A DNA stretch of 38,187 bases from Flavobacteriales bacterium (GTDB lineage Bacteria; Bacteroidota; Bacteroidia; Flavobacteriales_D; Crocinitomicaceae), in assembly GCA_947474675.1 (NCBI GenBank), contig CANJKA010000028.1, positions 1 through 38,187 of the forward strand, given 5' to 3'. The translations under genes were made by a program, and so were the position numbers. Under the pieces are notes generated by a model, which saw only the letters and a program-made list of their open reading frames with translations, was not told the DNA's origin and ran no database searches. Shown one piece after another: positions 19,428 through 27,090 of the stretch; the stretch's first letter is position 1; each line of letters starts with the position of its first letter.

Positions 19428-19862
19428 ATTAAGTCGTTTTATAAATTTATTCTAGTTACTCCAAGTTTTTCAGCTTCGAATTCCATAATTTTGAATATTC
19501 ATTCTTTTTTCTTTTCGCCATACTTCTATTTTTTTGGGAGAATATATCGTGATTTCAATTGAGCTTATTTCAAATTTAGCAAGTAGTAAAGTATTTATAA
19601 ACCAATCATATTCTGTGTGCCAATATTTTTTGAAAAGAATAAGAAATGAATCATTAGTTTGGATCGGTTGAAACCTACCCCTTCTAAAAGGACAGACAAA
19701 AGTTCTATAAATCAAACGATTAAAGCATCGAAATGTCCTAAAACAAAAGTAAATCTTATATTTTAGTTTGATTTTAAATAAGTTTGACCTGTTAAAAAAA
19801 CATTAGAAATAACCGAAAATGAAATAATTTATTTAATTTAGTCGAAAATAAATTCCTGTATA
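19428..19862. other. spacer with a doubtful minus-strand reading frame
   Basis: This 435-base stretch has one open frame on the minus strand (19715 to 19470, 81 codons, TTG start, no ATG). Its product is rich in aromatic and basic residues (for example FKKYWHTEYDWFIN and KIEVWRKEKR). I recognise no family. It could be the remnant of a decayed gene or chance. No hairpin with a T-tract and no promoter consensus were found. Confidence 0.35.
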
Positions 19863-20342
19863 ATGAAAACAATATTCTTTTTACTTTTTCTTACTATTTT
19901 TTCATCTGCTCATTCTCAAGAATTGACGTGGTACACAGATATGAATAAAGCTGTTGAAGTCTCTAAAAAGGAGAATAAACCCCTGTTTTTATTTTTCACT
20001 GGAAGTGATTGGTGTGGTTGGTGTATTCGTTTACAAAATGAAGTATTCAAAACACCTGAATTTATAAAATGGGCAAAAGAGAATGTAATTTTAGTAGAAG
20101 TTGATTTCCCAAGAAAAACACCTCAATCTGATACGTTAAAAAATCAAAATGCATCATTAAATCAATTGTTTGAAGTTAGAGGTTATCCAACTGTTTGGTT
20201 TGTAAAATCTTCATCAATAGATGGAAAAAATAACCTAGAAAAACTTGGAAGTTCAGGTTATGTAGCTGGTGGTCCAGCTGTTTGGATCGAAGGAGCAACA
20301 AAGATTTTAAATAATACGACAGAAACTAAAGCTGGAAATTAA
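19863..20342 (+). CDS. exported thioredoxin-fold protein
   Basis: The 159-aa protein has a signal peptide (MKTIFFLLFLTIFSSAHSQ) and a thioredoxin fold of the DUF255/thioredoxin_7 type. The active site is WCGWC, with catalytic Cys51 and Cys54, preceded by LFLFFTGSDW. The cis-proline loop is RGYPTVWF (Pro109). Length and the GSDWCGWC context match small periplasmic thioredoxins of Bacteroidota that reduce or shuffle disulfides. It stands alone: no cytochrome biogenesis or DsbD gene is adjacent, so its reductant partner is not in view. Confidence 0.92.
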   Translation: MKTIFFLLFLTIFSSAHSQELTWYTDMNKAVEVSKKENKPLFLFFTGSDWCGWCIRLQNEVFKTPEFIKWAKENVILVEVDFPRKTPQSDTLKNQNASLNQLFEVRGYPTVWFVKSSSIDGKNNLEKLGSSGYVAGGPAVWIEGATKILNNTTETKAGN

Positions 20343-20426
20343 TTCAGTTTACTTTAGTATTTCATGCGATTTATTTTTAGCCAATTTTAGTTATCAACAT
20401 TCAATTTATTAAGACGGAATTTGATG

Positions 20427-20434
20427 TATTTTTG
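20427..20434 (+). promoter_or_regulatory. TAnnTTTG promoter box
   Basis: TATTTTTG matches the -7 consensus and ends 20 bases before the ATG of the 101-aa gene. This spacing supports transcription of that small gene. Confidence 0.55.
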
Positions 20435-20454
20435 CAGCTAATAATATTCCTGGA

Positions 20455-20760
20455 ATGAACTCCAAGCAAGAGAGAAAAATCAAAGATTTAATCAGTAAGT
20501 ATAATGATATTTTACTTGTTTCTATGCGATTAGCAATTGCTGAAGATTTTGTAAATTTGATGATTGTTAACCGAGATGATTCTGATTTTGTTTTAAAAGA
20601 TTTATTTAATGATAAAGAAGAATTCAATAAACTTATCCTAAAAGAATTTTTAAAAAAAAACAGAACTTCTGTTACTCAAGAATTGAAATATATGAAAAGT
20701 CCTCTCCCCGATTTTCAAAATATTCTAAAAAAGAAAAATAAAAATTCTTCAGTTAAATAA
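20455..20760 (+). CDS. small conserved-looking hypothetical protein
   Basis: The 101-aa product is charged and mostly helical: KQERKIKDLISKYND, then a hydrophobic helix ILLVSMRLAIAEDFVNLM, an acidic middle (VNRDDSDFVLKDLFNDKEEF) and a basic tail ending KKKNKNSSVK. It has no signal peptide, membrane span or recognised domain. A promoter box sits at the right distance and codon use matches the neighbours, so it is probably a real cytoplasmic protein. I cannot assign a function. Confidence 0.6.
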   Translation: MNSKQERKIKDLISKYNDILLVSMRLAIAEDFVNLMIVNRDDSDFVLKDLFNDKEEFNKLILKEFLKKNRTSVTQELKYMKSPLPDFQNILKKKNKNSSVK

Positions 20761-20976
20761 ATTCAACATGATTTCATAGTTTTTTTTTATTTAGATCAAA
20801 TTCTCACTTTTTATGTTTTTATAAAATTTGTAGATATTTACTTATTAAATATGTTGATTTTTAGTTGTTTATATTTGTTATTACTTTGATGGATTGATCA
20901 ATTAACAACATTTAGATTGTTATATTATTACTTTAAATATTAATTTCGGAAAACATTATCCCAAATTATTAAAGTC

Positions 20977-21339
20977 ATGACAATTAAAACTTTAGAAAAA
21001 AGAATTTTAAACTTTTCACATGAAAATAAAATTCTTACAAAAGACATTCTTCAGGAACTTTCAGTTTATTTAGATTCTACGTATTCTAATAAAAATGAAA
21101 CAATTTCAAATAATGAAGTTTTTAAAGAATTAAAAATTAAAATTATTTCTTGTTTCTACTCATTTGAAGGGTTTAAAATTAAATTAATTTCAGGAAAAGG
21201 GCTTGACAACAGGATTAAGTTTAATGAATTAGAACTCGACCTTTTAAATGATGCTTTACTTGAATTGGAAGAAGATGGGTACATTTACTCGCTTAAAAAC
21301 GAAATAGGTTTATTAGAAAAAGCAATTGAATTGAATTGA
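20977..21339 (+). CDS. hypothetical protein ending in a TTGAA repeat tract
   Basis: The 120-aa product is helical with an N-terminal segment IKTLEKRILNFSHENKILT and a C-terminal helix-turn-helix-like part (LELDLLNDALLELEEDGYIYS). No family is recognised. The last five codons (ATT GAA TTG AAT TGA) are already inside a five-base tandem repeat, so the natural end of the gene has been absorbed by the tract. Because the repeat offers TGA in every plus-strand frame within 15 bases, changes in copy number would not alter the protein end. A 216-base A/T-rich spacer with the palindrome ATTGATCAAT (20893-20902) precedes it. Confidence 0.5.
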   Translation: MTIKTLEKRILNFSHENKILTKDILQELSVYLDSTYSNKNETISNNEVFKELKIKIISCFYSFEGFKIKLISGKGLDNRIKFNELELDLLNDALLELEEDGYIYSLKNEIGLLEKAIELN

Positions 21340-21382
21340 ATTGAATTGAATTGAATTGAATTGAATTGAATTGAATTGAATT
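21324..21382 (+). repeat. pentanucleotide tandem repeat (TTGAA) x11
   Basis: Eleven perfect copies of TTGAA run from 21326 to 21380, with partial units on both sides. The tract covers the end of the 120-aa gene and the spacer before a hairpin terminator. On the minus strand the same tract has no stop codon. Confidence 0.97.
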
Positions 21383-21393
21383 AAAATATAATT

Positions 21394-21431
21394 AATAGAT
21401 CTTGAAGTAATGTTTTATTTCAAGATCTATT
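21394..21431. terminator. 13-bp hairpin between convergent genes
   Basis: AATAGATCTTGAA (21394-21406) and TTCAAGATCTATT (21419-21431) pair perfectly around a 12-base loop. It lies between the 120-aa gene and the convergent TonB-dependent receptor gene. T-tracts are weak on both sides. Confidence 0.7.
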
Positions 21432-21436
21432 GAATA

Positions 21437-23851
21437 TTAATGACTTAAACGATTTTTTTCATCTTCATCACTTGGGATTATTTCTCTTTCATCAATTTTT
21501 ATTTTTCCAAATTTATAATTCAACGCGATCCTGAATCTTTGAGTATCTTGTGAAGATCGAAAAGTCCAGTTTTGATTTTCGAAATTAGTTCTAGATCGAC
21601 CAATCATCGTGTGAAAAATGTCATCCATTCCAAAAGTTACATCTAATTTTTTATCTAATAAACTGGTTTTAATTCCAAAAGACGACATCCAACGAGATTT
21701 GACCTCAATAACTCCATAAATTGTTGGACCGATATAAATTCCGCTTATTTCCAACGTTGTATTTTTAGCGATAATTATGTTATTATTGATGCTTCCAGAA
21801 TAACTAATTGAGGATCTCTGAAAATTATTTCCATCGATTTCTCCAACATATTTCATCTGAGAAAAGAAACCGTCAACTGTTAAATTCCATTTGTTTGAAA
21901 TTGCCGCTTCATAGAAAATAGAATATTCAAATGAACTCATCGATTTCATATTCTTACTACTTTGAAACATTATTTTTGTATTATCATCCTGACTTGTATA
22001 GGGTAATATGATTTGTTGAATGTTAGAATACGCAAGTGAAGCACTTAGCCCAGAATTGTGTATGTAAGCCAATTCACCTCTATAAATATAATCGGGCATT
22101 AAATACTGATTTCCTTGCTCATAATTATATTGATCATAATAATGCTTAAACGGATTTAAATCATAAAGACTAGGTCGATCAATTCTTCGCGAAAAATTCA
22201 ATTGAAAATCATGCGTGTCATTGTGTTTGTAATCGAATGATATATTGGGGAAGATATTAAAGTATTCTCTTTGCAATTTAAAGCCTTCATTATTTTCACC
22301 TTTTAATACTGTCTTTTCTAGTCGTGCTCCTAGATTGATATTTATTTTTTCAAATGCTTTTGAATAGTTTACATATCCAGCATACGTTTTCTCCACATAT
22401 TGAAAATTGTTTGAAATTGAATTATTTTTTACAAAAGAAGAGTTCAGTGGTTTGTAATTTTCGAATAAATAATCATTTACTGTTTTTACAAACGAAATTT
22501 TCGAGCCGAAAGAGATGGTTGAAGTCGTATCAATATTTTTTGTGAAATCAGCAACTGAAGTATAAATTAATGAGTTACTGTGACTTTTTCCTCTGTAAAT
22601 ATTTGACGGCAAAACAACTACTTCTGACTCATCTAAAAATCTGTTATCACTAAGACTTGAAAGCTGATCTGTAGTATTCGTAAAATTGGAGACAACTGAA
22701 AAGCTCGAGCCTACAGAATCAATTTGATGATTGTAATTTAATTCAACCGTTGAGCTATTCCACTTTTCGGGTTGATTTATAACACAATTTAAATGATCAA
22801 ATCCCATATAGTTATTACCTATAACCAAAATCTTACTATTTGTTGTAAATGATTCTACTCCAGGACCACCTTCGAATTTTAAACCGACAATATCTTTTTT
22901 AGAAACATTCCAATCCATTCCAAATCGATAATTGAGTGTTTGTTCAAAATCCATTTCTGTAATTTTTGAAATTAAATTGGTACTCGATGAATCCGTTAAA
23001 AATCCTTTATTTAAATCTTGAACAGATGTATAATGACCATAATCGCCACTCAAACTAGAAAAAAATGTAAACTTTTTAGTTTTATGATTCAGCGAAAAAC
23101 CTGACATTAAATTCTCATAAACACCTTGTGAATAAGATGAAAAAACAGTCCCAGTTGTTCCGTACAATTTGACTTTTTTAGTTTTAATATTAATCATTCC
23201 AGCAGATCCAGAAGCGTCATATTTCACCGGTGGATTTTTTAAGACTTCAATTGATGCAACTAAATCAGCACTCATGCTTTTCAGAAGATTTATAAGCTGT
23301 TCATCCGACAACACTTGTGCTCTACCATCTATCATTACAATCGTTCCTTGTTTTCCTAGAATTGCAATTTTATTATCGTAAACACTCACAGTTGGAAGTT
23401 TCGCTAATAATTCAAAAACTGAATTCCCTTTGGCAAGAACAGAATTTTCAACATTCACCACTATATTTCCGTTCTCAAACTTTACTGTTTTCTTTAAAGC
23501 TACAACTGAAAACTCATCAATAGTTTGTGCTGAAAATTGTACTAGAAAATCTACTTTCAATTCTTTAAATGAAATTGAATCAAATTTAATATCACCAATC
23601 GATTTTTCTTGGTATTCACCTGATTTTATACTTACTAAGTAATCGCCTGAATTTATATTTTCAAAAGTATAATTACCTGTTTCATCAGTCAAAACACCTT
23701 TAATAACAACACTATCTGGAAGTAATAATAAGCCGACAGGAATAAAAGTTACCGTTTCGCCATCTGAATTAGTGACAATTCCAGAGATTTTATTTTGAGA
23801 AAAAGAAATTGAAGAGATTAAGGAAATTATAAAAATAATCGAAAATTTCAT
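21437..23851 (-). CDS. TonB-dependent receptor of the OMP_b-brl_3 type
   Basis: The 804-aa outer-membrane protein has a signal peptide (MKFSIIFIISLISSISFSQ). A CarboxypepD_reg domain follows (about 20-105: ISGIVTNSDGETV and DETGNYTFENINSG). A plug-like domain (about 125-225) has LLAKLPTVSVYDN, TIVMIDGRAQVLSDEQL and SIEVLKNPPVKYDASGSAGMINI, the hallmark of this class. The large barrel follows, with the RRIDRPSLYDLNPFKHYYD segment that is diagnostic for OMP_b-brl_3 proteins. The C terminus extends about 15 polar residues past the final barrel strand. The ligand is unknown; this class often handles siderophores or peptides. It is convergent with the 120-aa gene and monocistronic. Confidence 0.92.
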   Translation of the reverse strand: MKFSIIFIISLISSISFSQNKISGIVTNSDGETVTFIPVGLLLLPDSVVIKGVLTDETGNYTFENINSGDYLVSIKSGEYQEKSIGDIKFDSISFKELKVDFLVQFSAQTIDEFSVVALKKTVKFENGNIVVNVENSVLAKGNSVFELLAKLPTVSVYDNKIAILGKQGTIVMIDGRAQVLSDEQLINLLKSMSADLVASIEVLKNPPVKYDASGSAGMINIKTKKVKLYGTTGTVFSSYSQGVYENLMSGFSLNHKTKKFTFFSSLSGDYGHYTSVQDLNKGFLTDSSSTNLISKITEMDFEQTLNYRFGMDWNVSKKDIVGLKFEGGPGVESFTTNSKILVIGNNYMGFDHLNCVINQPEKWNSSTVELNYNHQIDSVGSSFSVVSNFTNTTDQLSSLSDNRFLDESEVVVLPSNIYRGKSHSNSLIYTSVADFTKNIDTTSTISFGSKISFVKTVNDYLFENYKPLNSSFVKNNSISNNFQYVEKTYAGYVNYSKAFEKININLGARLEKTVLKGENNEGFKLQREYFNIFPNISFDYKHNDTHDFQLNFSRRIDRPSLYDLNPFKHYYDQYNYEQGNQYLMPDYIYRGELAYIHNSGLSASLAYSNIQQIILPYTSQDDNTKIMFQSSKNMKSMSSFEYSIFYEAAISNKWNLTVDGFFSQMKYVGEIDGNNFQRSSISYSGSINNNIIIAKNTTLEISGIYIGPTIYGVIEVKSRWMSSFGIKTSLLDKKLDVTFGMDDIFHTMIGRSRTNFENQNWTFRSSQDTQRFRIALNYKFGKIKIDEREIIPSDEDEKNRLSH

Positions 23852-23915
23852 TGAAGGTTTAGCTAGTTAATACATTTAAAGATCGTAAATATACTATATT
23901 GTTTTTACGCTTAAA

Positions 23916-24263
23916 CTATTTTTTAATTTTCTTTTTAGTCGCTCTTGCAATTGGATTAAATTCCAGACATAAATTCAACCAATATTCAAATTCTTTGTTA
24001 GATTTCAATCCTTCCTCGCTAACAAACATAAATCCTTTCATTTTTTTACCCGTGAAATCCATAGGTCTACACCCTATTTTCTCTAAAACTATTCCATCTA
24101 AATCAGGATTTATTCGGCACATTAATTCGTCTTTCACAACTCCAATACACATTTTATCATTCACCATGAAGCAAACTCCGCCAAACATGTTTTTTTCTTC
24201 AACTTTTGGAAGGTGAACTAATAATTCACGGATTATATTTGCTAAGGTTTCGTTGTATGACAT
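23916..24263 (-). CDS. TfoX/Sxy family protein (N-terminal domain only)
   Basis: The protein is 115 aa from MSYNETLANIIRELL, the position where TfoX_N domains normally begin. The domain shows the expected KNMFGGVCFMVNDKMCIGV, ELMCRINPD, RPMDFTGKKMKGFMFV and the closing EYWLNLCLEFNP helix, then a basic tail. TfoX/Sxy regulates competence in gammaproteobacteria. The small single-domain homologues of Bacteroidota have no demonstrated role, so competence should not be assumed. An in-frame Met 14 codons upstream lies beyond a TAnnTTTG-like box and is not used here. The glycosyltransferase gene on the same strand ends 62 bases upstream. Confidence 0.88.
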   Translation of the reverse strand: MSYNETLANIIRELLVHLPKVEEKNMFGGVCFMVNDKMCIGVVKDELMCRINPDLDGIVLEKIGCRPMDFTGKKMKGFMFVSEEGLKSNKEFEYWLNLCLEFNPIARATKKKIKK

Positions 24264-24267
24264 GTGA

Positions 24268-24275
24268 CAAAAATA
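24268..24275 (-). promoter_or_regulatory. possible TAnnTTTG box at the TfoX-like gene
   Basis: On the minus strand TATTTTTG ends only four bases before the ATG at 24263. If used, the mRNA would start at or next to the start codon. It may be chance in A/T-rich DNA. Confidence 0.4.
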
Positions 24276-24324
24276 CTGAGAATTGTATTGTAAAGTTTGC
24301 TTCATATATTGAAGTTATAAAAAA

Positions 24325-25893
24325 CTACATTGGAATTTTCATGACTTTTTTTTCATCTATTATGTATTTTGGTAATTTTCCATTATCTATAATCGCAATT
24401 TTCCACCCTTTTTTAGTTTTAATTATTTCGTCAATTTCTTCTTTTAGTGGGATTTGGCCATAGGCGGTATAGTTTGTATAAAACATTAAAGAAATCTCAC
24501 CATTCACTCTTTTTCCAATATTAAAAATGACATACTTCCCGTTTCCTAATAAACTTGAAACCTTTTCTATTTCCTTCATCTGATTAATTTCAACAATTCT
24601 ATTATTGTTATCTTTATATGAGCTTTTATCAGAATGAAATGTTTGAATTTTATTAAATTTTATAAGCGATAAACAAATAATAAATAGAAATAAAGAATTG
24701 ACTAAAACTTCAAACTTCATCAATTTCACTTTGCTTTTCAAAAATGTTATACAGGTATCAAAAAAAGCCCCTAGTCCCAGATAAAAAAGTGGAGAAACAA
24801 TTATACAAAAAGAAATCATTTTTGTTGCTGCCATTGAATAAAATCCATAAACTATTAATATGGCCAATACAATCGATATTTTGTAGGTTTTATCAAAAAT
24901 GTTTTTAACTAAAAGGAATGATCCCATTAAAATTAAAATACACAAAACATAACCTCCGTAAATCTCTCTAAATGCTATAAAATGAAACGAAAAATCACCT
25001 CCATGATTTTCAATAACCTCAAAAAAGTGACGTGAATTTAAACTGTATTCATGACGTGCCTCTAGTGGATATTTTAACAAAATAAATATTTGCCATGGAA
25101 TAAAAACTAAAAAGGAAATACTCAAACTTATAATGATCGGAATAATATTATTTCTTTGTAAGAATTCTTTTTTATGAATAAATATGTTTGCTCCTCCCCA
25201 TATTGGAAAAATAATTAAACCAACTAACCATTTTACTAATACGGCACATCCAGAAAACAAACCGATAAGAATTAACCAATATTTGTTTTTACTTTTTTGG
25301 TATTCAAACCATGCCCAGAAACTTGCTGTTATATAAAAAAGAAAAGCAACATCATTGTGATCAGTTGAATATTTACCTACAAGAAGTTCTAAAGGAAAGT
25401 AAGCAATGGCAAAAAATATAGCCCCATAGTAACCTATATTCGAGTTATAAGAGATTTTACCAATACGATAAATGAAAATTGAAATTATTGCATGCATCAA
25501 TATACTTGGAATTCTTACAGCAAGTGCATTAGCTCCAAAAATTTTTATACTCAGTGCTATTTGCCATAAAAATAATGGTTGTTTATGAAGCCAAATAGTA
25601 TTTGAAACCCAATTTAATTTATGATATTCCAAAATTGGGTTTGAATAAAGCATAGGTTTAAGTGGATTATTCAACATGTTTTTTGCTACCAGGGCATGAT
25701 ATTGTTCATCCCATAAATGCAAAAAAGGATCTAAATTAGCGACTGATAAACCAATTCCAAGACTACTTATAAACAAAAAAAATAAAGCAGCTTTAATTTT
25801 ATTTGAATAAAAGAATAAAATTGAAATTATTAAAGTAATTGCACTTAATATGAATGGTGATAATTGAGCTTCAGATAAAAGTGAGTTAAGCAT
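24325..25893 (-). CDS. ArnT/PMT-like glycosyltransferase (GT39/GT83 type)
   Basis: The 522-aa integral inner-membrane protein has about 10-12 hydrophobic segments, first at residues 15-50. Its first periplasmic loop carries the acidic motif DPFLHLWDEQYHALVAKNML (about 55-74), the Asp/Glu pair typical of polyprenyl-phosphate-dependent glycosyltransferases. WLHKQPLFLWQIALSIKIFG and LAVRIPSILMHAI are the KPP-like and RxPS-like segments of the ArnT/dolichyl-P-mannose mannosyltransferase clan. A soluble C-terminal domain of about 100 residues follows the last span. The enzyme should move a sugar from a lipid carrier to lipid A, protein or another envelope acceptor; the acceptor is unknown. It stands upstream of the TfoX-like gene on the same strand. 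Confidence 0.87.
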   Translation of the reverse strand: MLNSLLSEAQLSPFILSAITLIISILFFYSNKIKAALFFLFISSLGIGLSVANLDPFLHLWDEQYHALVAKNMLNNPLKPMLYSNPILEYHKLNWVSNTIWLHKQPLFLWQIALSIKIFGANALAVRIPSILMHAIISIFIYRIGKISYNSNIGYYGAIFFAIAYFPLELLVGKYSTDHNDVAFLFYITASFWAWFEYQKSKNKYWLILIGLFSGCAVLVKWLVGLIIFPIWGGANIFIHKKEFLQRNNIIPIIISLSISFLVFIPWQIFILLKYPLEARHEYSLNSRHFFEVIENHGGDFSFHFIAFREIYGGYVLCILILMGSFLLVKNIFDKTYKISIVLAILIVYGFYSMAATKMISFCIIVSPLFYLGLGAFFDTCITFLKSKVKLMKFEVLVNSLFLFIICLSLIKFNKIQTFHSDKSSYKDNNNRIVEINQMKEIEKVSSLLGNGKYVIFNIGKRVNGEISLMFYTNYTAYGQIPLKEEIDEIIKTKKGWKIAIIDNGKLPKYIIDEKKVMKIPM

Positions 25894-26263
25894 TTTATGG
25901 TTTTAATAATATTTTTTGTGAATAATTGACGCTCAAATAAATTTCAAATTTACTGACAAGTCCCAAATTTAAAAAAAATTAATTAATAAGTATTTGATTA
26001 TCGCATATAAATTAGTAAACGTAATAAAATATTAGTAATGCCATCTTAAAAATAACTTTAACTCAATATTATACGATTTTTATTAAAATATATGAAAATT
26101 TTTGAATGTTTTATTTTATTAATCTTTTTGTTTAGATAATGTTATTTATTATATTGTTAATCAATATGTTTATATTTTGTAATTAGTGGGTGTGTTAATT
26201 TATTTTAAATTCCAATTAAAATTTATTTTCAAAATTAATTAGGATTTAAATTTTATTTGATAT
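25894..26263. other. A/T-rich spacer upstream of the leader unit
   Basis: About 370 bases of very A/T-rich DNA with no open frame worth reporting on either strand. It separates the minus-strand glycosyltransferase start from the plus-strand leader promoter and probably holds the upstream region of both. Confidence 0.5.
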
Positions 26264-26271
26264 TACCTTTG
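26264..26271 (+). promoter_or_regulatory. TAnnTTTG promoter of a short leader transcript
   Basis: TACCTTTG matches the -7 consensus exactly and ends 41 bases before a 10-codon leader frame. It would begin an RNA near 26276 that runs into the terminator at 26374-26397, giving a product of about 120 nt. Confidence 0.6.
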
Positions 26272-26312
26272 TACAACGAAAATTAATAATAACACTTTAA
26301 AAAATAGAAATT

Positions 26313-26345
26313 ATGTCAGTCTTAAATTTAACAGGTATAATTTAA
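26313..26345 (+). CDS. putative 10-aa leader peptide
   Basis: The frame encodes MSVLNLTGII and stops with TAA at 26343-26345. Six of its ten residues are Val, Leu, Leu, Thr, Ile and Ile, which resembles branched-chain amino-acid leader peptides. The stop codon lies inside TTTAAACCA, one arm of an alternative hairpin that competes with the terminator downstream. The frame is far too short to be certain on composition alone; its position between a consensus promoter and a terminator is the main support. No biosynthetic operon follows it in this window. Confidence 0.45.
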   Translation: MSVLNLTGII

Positions 26346-26397
26346 ACCAAACTGATATTTCTATAAATATTTTACCTGGTTTAAAGCCGGGTTTTTT
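26332..26397 (+). terminator. attenuator-like terminator with competing hairpins
   Basis: The terminator is ACCTGG (26374-26379), a seven-base loop, CCGGGT (26387-26392) and a T-run to 26397. Upstream, TTTAAACCA (26341-26349) is a perfect complement of TGGTTTAAA (26377-26385), and CAGGTA (26332-26337) of TACCTG (26373-26378). Both alternatives take bases needed for the terminator stem, so the folds exclude one another. Confidence 0.6.
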
Positions 26398-26556
26398 GTT
26401 GCTTTTTATTTTAAACTACCTAATAAAATAAAAATCCACAAATCGGTTAATCCGGAAATCAAATAATTAAATTAGTGTATTTCCCTCGAGTAGCTTAGCT
26501 ATTGGTTTTTAATCTTAAACGATTGATTATTAAAGCTAAATTGAGAAAATTTAAAT

Positions 26557-26738
26557 TTGAGGAGACGAATAGGCAGTCCATAATGCCTTAAAAAAGTCAG
26601 AAATTCAATTGTCTAGCACAGGAAAGTAATTACTTTTTGTTTACCACAAAGAACGTGTGCAGCGGAATATTGAATTGTTTTTAAGGATGATCACATACCT
26701 TTTTAAAAGATATAGACTTGACTTTAAACGCTCCTCAA
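26557..26738 (+). ncRNA. candidate structured RNA, nested fold of 182 nt
   Basis: Three pairs of complementary arms are nested. The outer pair is TTGAGGAG (26557-26564) with CTCCTCAA (26731-26738). The middle pair is AATTCAAT (26602-26609) with ATTGAATT (26669-26676). The inner pair is GCACA (26616-26620) with TGTGC (26656-26660), and a palindromic apical stem AAAGTAATTACTTT sits at 26623-26636. A side hairpin AGGCA/TGCCT lies at 26571-26588. The strand is uncertain because the complement folds equally well. No protein frame, clear promoter or T-tracted end is visible. The size and rod-like shape recall 6S RNA, but no conserved sequence confirms that. Confidence 0.35.
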
Positions 26739-26850
26739 CTTTTAGATTCATTCAGTAAGCTTCTAGAAATAAGCAATATATCATGGGAAAGAATCAATTT
26801 GTAAGATTGAAGGCAGTTTTATGTCGAAGATGGTGAGAATGAATAAACCT

Positions 26851-27075
26851 TAGTAGGTGTTAGGTGTTGGGAATTAGGTGTTGGGCTGTGTAGGTTATAA
26901 TTAAAAAAATAATTAAACCATATAAGGAATATAAGGACATATAAGGGGAGTGTTCAATAAACTGTGTCAAACTATTTTATCCTATCACTAAAGTATGCAT
27001 TTAAATCATTCCTTATATGGTTCAAAAAAATTCGATTCCGACCTACAACACAACCCAACTCCCAACACCTAATAA
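26851..27075. repeat. imperfect inverted repeat of word-like units
   Basis: The left side has TAGGTGT (26854), TAGGTGTTGGG (26861 and 26875) and later AACCATATAAGGAAT (26926-26940). The right side carries their reverse complements in mirror order: ATTCCTTATATGGTT (27008-27022) and CCCAACACCTA (27061-27071). Related words such as ATATAAGG recur inside. The centre contains GAGTGTTCAATAAACTGTG, which resembles a transposon end of the IS256 type, but no transposase gene is present. Confidence 0.6.
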
Positions 27076-27090
27076 CTAAAACCTTAACAA

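Noticed and set aside
19470..19715. 81-codon minus-strand gene
   Set aside because: It has a TTG start only, no promoter and no recognised family; kept as a note on the spacer instead.
21324..21382. Phase-variable switch by the TTGAA tract
   Set aside because: Every plus-strand frame meets TGA within 15 bases of the tract, so copy number cannot turn the protein on or off or extend it.
24268..24305. Upstream Met start for the TfoX-like protein
   Set aside because: TfoX_N domains begin at MSYNETL; the extra residues do not resemble the family and overlap a promoter-like box.
26400..26860. Degraded protein gene
   Set aside because: Partial hand translation of the region gave only short fragments without a recognisable family, whereas nested complementary arms are clear.
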